Shown here: positions 1-6,846 of the stretch, in pieces
Numbering within the stretch: the first letter of the stretch is position 1
Layout of the letters: each line of letters starts with the position of its first letter
NCBI GenBank assembly: GCA_033763355.1
Contig: JANRKT010000348.1
Location: forward strand, 1-6,872
Origin: JANRKT01 sp033763355
GTDB taxonomy: Bacteria > Bacteroidota > Bacteroidia > Chitinophagales > Chitinophagaceae
Length of the DNA stretch: 6,872 nt
Direction: 5' to 3'
The notes under the pieces: generated by a model
What the model was told of the DNA's origin: nothing
What the model saw: the letters and a program-made list of their open reading frames with translations, nothing else
The model's database searches: none
Position numbers and translations under genes: made by a program

Positions 1-900
1 ATTGTAGGTTGCCAGCCAGTAGTTGCCTTCCCGGTCAACAAGGCTATGGGTGGTAAACCCGGCGGGGTTAAATTGCTGCCGGCTTGATTCATTGTTCAAT
101 GATATGATCTGTGTGCCTTTATTAAAACTGGTAACACTCAGAATGTCCGGCTTTATAAGGTCAACTGCATTGGCCTCTCCTGTAAAATCAATCCTTTTTA
201 TTTTAAAGATTTGTTTACCGCTTATTTTATAAAGGCTCACAAAATTCTTTGTAACCAGCAAAAGTGTATCACCGCTAAATGCCAGCCGGAAAGGTTTGGT
301 AAAAATGTTTTCATAACTTATGCCTTCATCTGCAAGTTCTTTTTTAAGAAAGGCTAATGCAGATGCAGCAACGGTTTTGGTTCCGGTGGGGGTTTTATAG
401 CTATACTCTTTTTGCGGCTGTGTTAATGAATAAACCGTATCAACACCTGAACCTGTAAAAGGATACTGGTACTGGCTGAACCCGAAATTGGCGCAAAGCC
501 GGTTATCGGATGAAAAAAAAAGCGAACTGAAAGTAGAAATCAAAAGCTTGCCTTTAAACCCCAGCGCCGAAGCGTTTTGAATGCGCCCTTTTTCATAATA
601 ACTCAGGGCATTATCTGAAGTATAAAAAAACAATTTTCCTGACGTATCCTCTGCAATGCGGAACACCTCATTGCTGCCCAGCCCGTCAGGTGTATTATAA
701 TGCCTGAATTCGGAGCCATCAAAACGGCACACTCCTTCATCTGTTGCAATCCATATAAAACCTTTTTTATCCTGGTAAACAAAATAAACCAGGTTACTGG
801 GCAACCCGTTCTTGTCGTTGTACTGAACAAAATGATGCTGTGCATACACGTGCACGGCACAGGAGAAAAAGAAAAAAAGTAACAGTGGTTTTAATAACAT
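1..900 (-). CDS. Propeller-type sensor protein, N-terminal 300 residues (partial, probable two-component regulator propeller histidine kinase)
   Basis: The frame is open from an ATG at 898-900 to the left edge, giving 300 codons with no stop, so the C-terminus is missing. A signal peptide is clear: Lys4, a Leu/Phe-rich core at residues 5-13, and a likely signal peptidase I site after VYA (residue 20, next residue Gln). Cys14 does not sit in a good lipobox. Two regulator-propeller (Reg_prop) repeats follow: GLPSN at 32-36 with QDKKGFIWIATDEGVCRFDG at 43-62, then DGLGSNEVFRIAEDTSG at about 72-88. The pattern returns at the edge with DREGNYWLAT at 289-298; the region between is more diverged. 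In the known family this is the periplasmic ligand-sensing half of Bacteroidota histidine kinases, usually followed by a Y_Y_Y domain, a membrane helix and a kinase. That kinase half is inferred, not seen. It starts 92 bases after the VPS10-type gene stops. A propeller protein without a kinase is the alternative. Confidence 0.8.
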   Translation of the reverse strand, partial: MLLKPLLLFFFFSCAVHVYAQHHFVQYNDKNGLPSNLVYFVYQDKKGFIWIATDEGVCRFDGSEFRHYNTPDGLGSNEVFRIAEDTSGKLFFYTSDNALSYYEKGRIQNASALGFKGKLLISTFSSLFFSSDNRLCANFGFSQYQYPFTGSGVDTVYSLTQPQKEYSYKTPTGTKTVAASALAFLKKELADEGISYENIFTKPFRLAFSGDTLLLVTKNFVSLYKISGKQIFKIKRIDFTGEANAVDLIKPDILSVTSFNKGTQIISLNNESSRQQFNPAGFTTHSLVDREGNYWLATYN

Positions 901-920
901 GTTCAGCAAAGCAATAAAAC

Positions 921-972
921 CCGGCAGGTTTTGCAGAATGCAGGCTACCCCCTGTTCAATCAACCCTGCCGG
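921..972 (-). terminator. Nested inverted repeat between the VPS10-type gene and the sensor gene
   Basis: The arms CCGGCAGG (921-928) and CCTGCCGG (965-972) are perfect 8-bp complements and can extend outward by AAA/TTT past one mismatch. Inside the 36-base loop, CAGG (941-944) can pair with CCTG (951-954). On the minus strand the outer stem is followed by GTTTTATT, a moderate U tract, and it begins 21 bases after the TAA of the upstream gene. It would end that transcript, although it lies so close to the sensor start (21 bases) that it could instead act as a leader structure or attenuator. The plus-strand side also has a T run (974-979), so it could work in both directions. Confidence 0.45.
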
Positions 973-992
973 ATTTTTTAATTAACATTCAA

Positions 993-3900
993 TTACTTTA
1001 CCTGTATCACAGGTAAAGCTTTTTCCCTGATCAACCTGTTGAACCCGGGAATATCATCACTCATGATCTTATTTAACTTTGACAATTCCGCATCACATTT
1101 CGCTGCCAGGTCAGCGTACACTTCACGTGATTGCTTGCTGGGCGCCATATTCCCGCTGTTGGCGGCATCAAATACACCGCTCAGTTTATCGTTGAGCTTA
1201 ATGGGGTAGTTCAATACATCCTGCCCGCTTTTGGCTTTGGTTTGATACAAGGTCTCTTCAATAGCTGTTAACTGCTTATTGATACTATCCGCCATTTGCT
1301 TTACTTCTTTGGGGCAATCTTTTCCCTGCTTACTTACAAAGTCATTGATCTGCGTCCGTGCTGAACGGATATTTTTAATACCTTTCTGCACTTCATTAAA
1401 CTTGTCCTGCACCTGCTGCAGAAAAGCAAATTGCTGTTCATATTCTTCCTGTGAACATTTGTAATTGGGGTCTGCTTTTACCGTAAAAGGAACTTCGGCA
1501 GAATCGTTACCTGCTTTAAACTTTGCATAATAATTCCCCGGCGGGGCTGTAATCCCGGACGGCACACCGTTCCATAAAATCATTCCTTCAATACGCTCAG
1601 ATGCGGGGTATTGGAGGTTCCATACAAACTGGTTCATCCCCTTGTTTACTTCCAGTTTATTGTCTTTTGAATCTGTTGCAAAAGTTTTAATCTCTTTTTT
1701 GTTTTTATCCATCACGGTAACGGACATTTTTGCTGAATCAGCAAAGTCTTTAACGTAATAATTTATTACTGCCCCGTTGGGCGGATTGCTACCTGAATTT
1801 TTGGGTACACCAAAGAAAGCGGCGAAAGGATTGCCCTGAATCCTCCATGCAGGGTTAACATCAAATACATGAAGGTTTTTACCTGAAATACCTGCATCCA
1901 TCTGCTGCACTATGCTTAAATCATCAATTACCCAAAAGGCACGGCCCTGTGTTGCCACAATAAGGTCATTGTCTTTTATGGCAAGGTCTGTAATGGGTAC
2001 AACAGGTAAATTAAGCTGAAAACTTTTCCATACAGCGCCGTCATCATAACTTATGTACATGCCGTATTCTGTTCCGGCATACAATAATCCCGGTTTTTTC
2101 CGGTCGGCACGCATGGCCCTGGTGAAATGCATTTTATCAATGCCATTTACAATCAGTTTCCATGTTTTGCCATAGTCTTCTGTTTTATAGATGTAAGGTG
2201 CAAAGTCATCGCTTTTGTATCTTGTACCAACAAAATATGCAGCGCCTTTTTTAAACGGGTCAACTTCCACACAGTTCCACATCATCCATTTGGGGCAATC
2301 TTTTGGCGTAACATTTTCCCAGCTCCTGCCGCCGTCTTTGCTTACATGTATCAGGCCATCATCACTTCCTGCCCATAATAAATCTTTTTCAACCCAGCTT
2401 TCTGTTGCCGTAAAAATGGTACAGTAATATTCAACTGAAGTGTTGTCTTGTGTTATGGGCCCGCCGCTTGATTTTTGTTTGCTTTTATCATTGGTGGTTA
2501 AATCGCCTGATAAAGCCGTCCAGCCTGCACCTTCATTTTCCGTTGAAAACAATACATTGCCTGCACAATACAATTTTTTTGGGTTATGTGGTGAAAAGAA
2601 AATGGGGAAATTCCATTGAAAACGGTATTTCTGTACATCAGCACCGGCGCCCATTGGATTATCAGGCCAAACAGTTATGGCCCGGTTTTCTCCTGTGCGG
2701 TGATCAAGACGGGAAAGATAACCGCCATAGTTACCACCGTAAACAATATCAGGATTCAATGGATCTGCAACTACGTAACCGCTTTCGCTGCCCGCAGTTT
2801 CTTCCCAATCCCTGTCGGTTATGGCTACGCCATAAGTCCTGCTTTTAATGCGTATGGTTGAATTATCCTGCTGTGCCCCCAATATCCGGTAAGGAAAACT
2901 GTTATCAGTTGATACACGATAAATTTGCGATGTGGGCTGGTTTTCGTAAGTGCTCCAGTTGTTTCCTCCATCAAAGCTTACCTGAGCCCCGCCATCATCA
3001 GCCACTACCATACGGTTTCCGTCTTCAGGATCAATCCACAAATCATGATGATCGCCATGTGGTGTTCTTACACTTTGAAAAGTTTTACCTCCGTCACGGC
3101 TTCTCATAAAACCCACATTGGGACAGTAAACTGTATTTTCATTTTTGGGATCAACAAACACTTTGGTATAATACCATGCCCGCTGACGGATATTGTTATC
3201 ACTGCTGGTCAATGTCCATGTTTCACCTGCATCTGCGCTCATATACAAACCGCCATTGGCATTTTCGAGAATGGCATACACTTTATCAGGATTGGAAGGG
3301 GCCACAGCGACACCCACAATACCCCAAACCCCTTTTGGAAATCCTTTTTTGGAAGAAATGCTTGCCCATGTTTCGCCGCCATCGGTACTTTTCCATAAAC
3401 CGCTTCCCTCACCACCGCTTTCTAAGCTATATGGTGTGCGTATCAGCCTCCATGTGCCGGCATAAAATACTGAAGGGTTACCTGGTTCCATAACAAGGTC
3501 GCTGCAACCTGTTTGATTGTTTACAAACAAAGTCCTTTTCCATGTTTTTCCGCCATCAGTAGTTTTATATACACCGCGTTCTTCATTGGGGCCGAACAGG
3601 TGCCCCATCACTGCTACCCAAACAATATCCGGATTGCGGGGATGGATAACGATGCGAAGAATATGGCGACCGTCTTTGATACCGATATTTTTCCATGTTC
3701 TTCCTCCATCATCACTGCGCCACATGCCGCCGAGTCCTTCACTCACATTACCCCTCATGGTGTTTTCCCCTTCGCCTACATAAACAACATTGTCATCAGA
3801 AGGGGCAACAGCAACAGCGCCTATTGTACTTCCGAAATATTTATCTGAAATATTCTTCCAGTTGCTGCCACCATCGGTGGTCTTCCATACCCCACCACCC

Positions 3901-4124
3901 GTTGCGCCAAAATAAAAGGTCATTTTATTTTTATAACTACCCGCAGCGGCAGCGCTTCTGCCTCCCCGCCAGGGACCGATTAACCTGTATTTTACTTTTG
4001 ACAATAAGTCAACTTCAGCATTGGCCACAGGAACAGGCATTGCCGATTTCTTTTCAGTTTTGCGCTGTGCTGTTACAAACAGGAATGACATGGCAAGTAT
4101 GCCGCAAAGCAATAGTTTTCTCAT
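993..4124 (-). CDS. Exported VPS10/sortilin-type Asp-box beta-propeller protein (often annotated as glycosyl hydrolase or BNR-repeat protein)
   Basis: A complete gene of 1043 residues. The signal peptide is residues 1-19 (RK, then a hydrophobic core, VTA before Gln20), which supports the ATG at 4122-4124. The mature protein opens with the family hallmark LIGPWRGGR (48-56), then carries about ten Asp boxes of the form S/T-x-D-x-G-x-T-W. Their terminal aromatic residues are near 89, 144, 195, 253, 303, 349 (Phe), 390, 602, 655 and 699, and a degenerate box lies near 527-535. This indicates one or two large beta-propellers over roughly 44-740. Residues about 785-885 look like an Ig/FlgD-like beta domain (GMNQFVWNLQYP, PPGNYYAKF). 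Residues 890-1043 are helical and charged, with coiled-coil character. It has neither a T9SS sorting domain nor a membrane anchor, so a periplasmic or T9SS-independent site is likely. Asp boxes are structural and do not show catalysis, so 'glycosyl hydrolase' is unproven. The hairpin upstream suggests its own promoter, which I could not identify. Confidence 0.92.
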   Translation of the reverse strand: MRKLLLCGILAMSFLFVTAQRKTEKKSAMPVPVANAEVDLLSKVKYRLIGPWRGGRSAAAAGSYKNKMTFYFGATGGGVWKTTDGGSNWKNISDKYFGSTIGAVAVAPSDDNVVYVGEGENTMRGNVSEGLGGMWRSDDGGRTWKNIGIKDGRHILRIVIHPRNPDIVWVAVMGHLFGPNEERGVYKTTDGGKTWKRTLFVNNQTGCSDLVMEPGNPSVFYAGTWRLIRTPYSLESGGEGSGLWKSTDGGETWASISSKKGFPKGVWGIVGVAVAPSNPDKVYAILENANGGLYMSADAGETWTLTSSDNNIRQRAWYYTKVFVDPKNENTVYCPNVGFMRSRDGGKTFQSVRTPHGDHHDLWIDPEDGNRMVVADDGGAQVSFDGGNNWSTYENQPTSQIYRVSTDNSFPYRILGAQQDNSTIRIKSRTYGVAITDRDWEETAGSESGYVVADPLNPDIVYGGNYGGYLSRLDHRTGENRAITVWPDNPMGAGADVQKYRFQWNFPIFFSPHNPKKLYCAGNVLFSTENEGAGWTALSGDLTTNDKSKQKSSGGPITQDNTSVEYYCTIFTATESWVEKDLLWAGSDDGLIHVSKDGGRSWENVTPKDCPKWMMWNCVEVDPFKKGAAYFVGTRYKSDDFAPYIYKTEDYGKTWKLIVNGIDKMHFTRAMRADRKKPGLLYAGTEYGMYISYDDGAVWKSFQLNLPVVPITDLAIKDNDLIVATQGRAFWVIDDLSIVQQMDAGISGKNLHVFDVNPAWRIQGNPFAAFFGVPKNSGSNPPNGAVINYYVKDFADSAKMSVTVMDKNKKEIKTFATDSKDNKLEVNKGMNQFVWNLQYPASERIEGMILWNGVPSGITAPPGNYYAKFKAGNDSAEVPFTVKADPNYKCSQEEYEQQFAFLQQVQDKFNEVQKGIKNIRSARTQINDFVSKQGKDCPKEVKQMADSINKQLTAIEETLYQTKAKSGQDVLNYPIKLNDKLSGVFDAANSGNMAPSKQSREVYADLAAKCDAELSKLNKIMSDDIPGFNRLIREKALPVIQVK

Positions 4125-4141
4125 ATCGTTTACAGTTAGAA

Positions 4142-4172
4142 ACCGGAATTTACGAAGGAAACCAAATCCGGT
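4142..4172 (-). promoter_or_regulatory. Inverted repeat in the leader of the VPS10-type gene
   Basis: The plus-strand arms ACCGGAATTT (4142-4151) and AAATCCGGT (4164-4172) are complementary apart from one bulged base and surround a 12-base loop. The element ends 17 bases before the ATG of the VPS10-type gene. On the minus strand it is followed by TTCTAAC rather than a long U run, so it looks more like an operator or a 5'-leader hairpin than a terminator. Its function is inferred from position only, and it may be chance. Confidence 0.3.
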
Positions 4173-4204
4173 AAAGAATTTATATGAACGGGATGGAAAG
4201 AATA

Positions 4205-4238
4205 CTGCCCTTTCTGTTTTTTAAAACAGAAAGGGCAG
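4205..4238 (-). terminator. Perfect 16-bp hairpin after the ELWxxDGT gene
   Basis: CTGCCCTTTCTGTTTT (4205-4220) is the exact reverse complement of 4223-4238, with only TT between, so in practice it is a stem of about 15 bp with a small loop. It begins 33 bases past the TAA of the ELWxxDGT gene and lies 80 bases before the ATG of the VPS10-type gene. The minus-strand sequence just after it (TATTCTTTCC) is only weakly U-rich, so this is a long stem with a poor tail. Because the centre is T6A4, the transcript folds similarly from either strand. It most likely ends or stabilises the 3' end of the ELWxxDGT mRNA. Confidence 0.7.
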
Positions 4239-4271
4239 CACACAGGCTAATCTGAATGTTTACTGATTACC

Positions 4272-6377
4272 TTACCGGCTGATCATAAATTTTTCAGTAA
4301 GTGAAGAACCATCTGCAACCACCTGCAGCATGTAAACCCCGTTCTTCAGCCTGTTTACATCTGTTATAATGGTATTCTCACCGCTTTTTACAGCAACAGT
4401 TCTCTGATATAATATTTTACCATGTATGTCAACAATTCTTACCTGTGCACTGTAATTTTCGTTTGCAACAAACATTACATTCAGGCTGCGGTTTACCGGG
4501 TTGGGCATTATCTTTATCCGTCCGGCTATACCATTGGGTGTAATGGTTAACACTTTACTTAAGAAAGCTTTACCGTCTATGTCGGTGCTTTTAATACGGT
4601 AATACCATTTCCTCACCCCGCTGTATTTCATTGCCCCTGCATCGGTAAACTGGTATTTATTCGAGCCGTTTCCTTTTGCTTTGATAGTTCCTGCATCAAT
4701 AAAGTGTACCCCACCTGCACTGCGCTCCACGCTGAAATAATCTGTGTTTTCTTCTGCTGCTGTTTCCCAACTAACCTGCACATCGTTTTTTACAGGCTTT
4801 ACCTGCACATTTAACCACCGCAGCGGAAGTGATGAAAACGATCCATCCACACTGAAAAAATCAGTATTGGTGGGATCATCGCCGTCAGTGCCAAAAAAGA
4901 AAACAGTATTGGAAATAAGCGTTGCAAATTCAAAATTGGATGAAGCTGTGGCAGGCGTCGCATTCACATCCTGCACCAGTGTGGTCCCCACCCCCACGGC
5001 TGTTCCGTCTGACTGCCAGAGTTCTTCCCCATTGGTTGTATTATCTGCAGTAAAAAAGAATTTGGTAGTTGTATAAAAATAAGTAAAGTCAGGAGTGATG
5101 CCATCCGCTGCCCCGGCATTGATATTACCTAAAAAAACAGTGCCTACTGCAGTTCCGTCGGATACATACAGTTCTTCGCCGTCTGCTGCTGTTGTGGCCG
5201 TAATAAAAAATTTATTGCCGAGGAATAAGGGGCCAAAGGTTGCTGCAATAACAGGGTTCCCGTCATCAACTCCTGCAGCAAAATCCTTAAATAAAACCGT
5301 ATTAGGTCCTGTTCCGTCGCTTTCCCACAACTCTGTTCCGTTTGCAGAAGTGGTAGCCCTAAAGAAAAATTTGGATGCTGTTTTTGCAGTAACCAATACA
5401 GGGGTAGAAGGATCCGGCCCGGGTTCAATATCTTTTACAAGTACCGTGCCTGCAGTTGTACCATTGGTTTTCCATAATTCAAAACCGGCTGTTCCGTCAT
5501 CTCCCGTAAAGTAAAGTTCATTCTGAAATTCCCCTAAAGCAGAAAGAAACATAGTAGGTACTATGTCAAATGTTATAGGGTTTAAGTCTATAACCATTGC
5601 TGTTCCCCCAACGCTGCCATCGGTTTTCCATAAAGTCTCCCCGTTTACATTACCATCTTTGGCTGTAAAAAGCAGGTTGGTACCAAGCTGTACAAAGCTG
5701 GAAATAGCCGAGCCTGATCCGGGTGTGGCATTGATGTTCACGAGCTGTGTTGTTCCTACTCCCGTGCCATCAGTTTTCCATGGCTCCTGTCCATCGGCAG
5801 CAGTAACTGCAGTAAAGATTAATAAGTTATTAATGATACTGAATGTTGGTATTCCCCCAATTGAAGAAGTAAATGCATCTGCAGCGCCTGTATTAATGTC
5901 TTTAATCAGCACAGTGCCCACGCCTGAACCATCGGTTTTCCACAGTTCCTTCCCGTTTGTGCCATCAGATGCTGTAAAATAAAGGTCATTGCCATAAACC
6001 TGAAACCCATATTCCGGAGTTGAGCTTCCTGCCCCCGGGTTAATATCCTTCAGCAATGCTGTGCCGCCAACGGTTCCGTCAGTTACCCAAAGTTCTATAC
6101 CTGCTGCTCCTGTATTCCCGGCAAAATAAAGTTTGCCAGCCATGACACCATAATCGTAATCGGCCAATACAGTTACTGCTGCACTCAGCTGCGTAAAAGT
6201 ATTACCGGGAACATCATAAACCCATAATGTGTTGCTGATAGAAGAACGCAGGATAATTTTCGTTTGACTGATGGGTATGGCCACATCGTAACTGGTGTTA
6301 TTGGACAATAGCGTTACCTGTGAAATACTTTGCAGCGCAAATAATAACAGCAGAAAAAAAAGTAAACATTTTTTCAT
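4272..6377 (-). CDS. Secreted ELWxxDGT-repeat protein with T9SS type A sorting domain
   Basis: A complete gene of 701 residues. The start is the ATG at 6375-6377, which places a textbook signal peptide (MKKCLLFFLLLLFALQSISQ, cleavage probably before Gln20) at the N-terminus. The frame is open further up to an ATG at 6518, but those 47 extra residues would bury the signal peptide. Eight clear ELWxxDGT units have E at about 95, 144, 198, 247, 300, 349, 402 and 452, each followed by GT..L.KDIN-like residues. Degenerate units lie near 50 (TLWVYD) and 506 (DFFSVDG). Residues about 517-612 form the fibronectin III-like segment usual in T9SS cargo (LPLRWL, VSWETAAEEN, FSVERS). Residues 621-701 form the sorting domain (MPNPVNRSLNV, DIHGKILYQR, LKNGVYML, KFMISR). 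It should cross the inner membrane by Sec and the outer membrane by T9SS, then be released or anchored at the surface. The ELWxxDGT family has no assigned biochemical function that I know of; a ligand-binding or adhesive propeller is conjecture. Confidence 0.92.
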   Translation of the reverse strand: MKKCLLFFLLLLFALQSISQVTLLSNNTSYDVAIPISQTKIILRSSISNTLWVYDVPGNTFTQLSAAVTVLADYDYGVMAGKLYFAGNTGAAGIELWVTDGTVGGTALLKDINPGAGSSTPEYGFQVYGNDLYFTASDGTNGKELWKTDGSGVGTVLIKDINTGAADAFTSSIGGIPTFSIINNLLIFTAVTAADGQEPWKTDGTGVGTTQLVNINATPGSGSAISSFVQLGTNLLFTAKDGNVNGETLWKTDGSVGGTAMVIDLNPITFDIVPTMFLSALGEFQNELYFTGDDGTAGFELWKTNGTTAGTVLVKDIEPGPDPSTPVLVTAKTASKFFFRATTSANGTELWESDGTGPNTVLFKDFAAGVDDGNPVIAATFGPLFLGNKFFITATTAADGEELYVSDGTAVGTVFLGNINAGAADGITPDFTYFYTTTKFFFTADNTTNGEELWQSDGTAVGVGTTLVQDVNATPATASSNFEFATLISNTVFFFGTDGDDPTNTDFFSVDGSFSSLPLRWLNVQVKPVKNDVQVSWETAAEENTDYFSVERSAGGVHFIDAGTIKAKGNGSNKYQFTDAGAMKYSGVRKWYYRIKSTDIDGKAFLSKVLTITPNGIAGRIKIMPNPVNRSLNVMFVANENYSAQVRIVDIHGKILYQRTVAVKSGENTIITDVNRLKNGVYMLQVVADGSSLTEKFMISR
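4842..6095 (-). repeat. Tandem ELWxxDGT repeats encoded within the secreted protein gene
   Basis: Eight units plus a degenerate ninth at the C-terminal side. Taking the Trp of each motif (Tyr in unit 7, Phe in unit 9), the positions are 97, 146, 200, 250, 302, 351, 404, 454 and 508, so the steps are 49, 54, 50, 52, 49, 53, 50 and 54 residues. Unit 3 reads EPW, unit 4 has an inserted Thr (ETLW), unit 5 has TNGT in place of TDGT, and unit 8 has two extra residues (AVGVGTT). The DNA copies are diverged, with only short shared stretches such as CCATCGGTTTTCCA, so this is an old protein-level repeat rather than a recent expansion. Confidence 0.9.
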
Positions 6378-6846
6378 AACTGAAGGGTTAAGGTGATGAA
6401 ATACATTAAAGAGTAACAGAGATGAAGTATTTGCAATAGATATGGATCTTGCAGGATAGTGATCAAAAAGGTAGTTGCAATAAGGGAAGACAATTAAAGT
6501 TATCTCATCCTGTATCACGCCACAATGGAACTTTAGTTTTAGGCAGAGGTGGCCAAACCCGCAGCTTTCATAAATTTAAGATGAAAAATCAGTTTAAAAG
6601 CATTTGCAGGCATTTTTCACTGTTTCAGGGGATGTGGGAAGGCTTATTGTGAAGGCTGATTCAGAGTTCAGGGGTCAATTAATGAGGCTTTCAGGGCCCA
6701 ATCGTTTCTATTGGCTGGTTTCGGGAACGCAAAATGCCCGCCCTATAAAATTCAGGACTTTTTCAGCAAAGCCAATACTTATCGGATTTACACTTATGTA
6801 TTGTCCGGTCGTGAAGTATATCGTTATTTTCATTGCAGCCTGCAAC
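6378..6846. other. Intergenic region without a supported gene
   Basis: About 470 bases separate the ELWxxDGT start from the hairpin at the right edge. Stop codons are frequent in most frames. The longest alternatives are a 67-codon plus-strand frame (6449-6652) and a 41-codon minus-strand frame (6708-6833). Neither has a recognisable motif, signal peptide or ribosome site. A weak promoter candidate at 6466-6493 is the only functional signal I can suggest. I see no tRNA, insertion-sequence end or obvious structured RNA. Confidence 0.5.
6466..6493 (-). promoter_or_regulatory. Candidate Bacteroidota-type promoter of the ELWxxDGT gene
   Basis: Read on the minus strand, TTG (6491-6493) and TACCTTTT (6466-6473) are 17 bases apart. 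The second element matches the Bacteroidota -7 consensus TAnnTTTG at all but its last base, and 17 bases is at the short end of the spacing known for such promoters. Transcription would start near 6460, leaving a leader of about 80 bases before the ATG at 6377. The motif is short and the region is AT-rich, so a chance match is quite possible. Confidence 0.3.

Noticed and set aside
603..860. Minus-strand frame of 85 codons inside the sensor gene region
   Set aside because: It overlaps the sensor frame that runs from 900 to the edge, which has a signal peptide and Reg_prop repeats. The 85-codon frame is Cys/Met-rich with no motif.
2450..4174. Many plus-strand frames of 80-160 codons opposite the VPS10-type gene
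   Set aside because: All are antisense to a well-supported 1043-residue gene. Their Ser/Pro/His-rich composition is what the complement of Asp-box codons gives.
5144..5428. Minus-strand frame of 94 codons inside the ELWxxDGT gene
   Set aside because: It is an out-of-frame shadow of the repeat region; the main frame is intact with no sign of frameshift.
4744..5982. Three long plus-strand open frames (4744-5076, 5095-5514, 5563-5982) with a recurring AVPS...SSP-like pattern
   Set aside because: They lie exactly antisense to the ELWxxDGT repeats, and their periodicity mirrors that of the repeat codons. They have no independent signal peptide, domain or ribosome site.
6449..6652. Plus-strand frame of 67 codons, ending in a Phe-rich MKNQFKSICRHF segment
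   Set aside because: No recognisable motif or ribosome site, and it overlaps the likely promoter and leader of the minus-strand gene.
6708..6833. Minus-strand frame of 41 codons starting MKITIYF
   Set aside because: Such a length is common by chance, and there is no ribosome site, signal peptide or recognisable family. It is mentioned only as a point to check.
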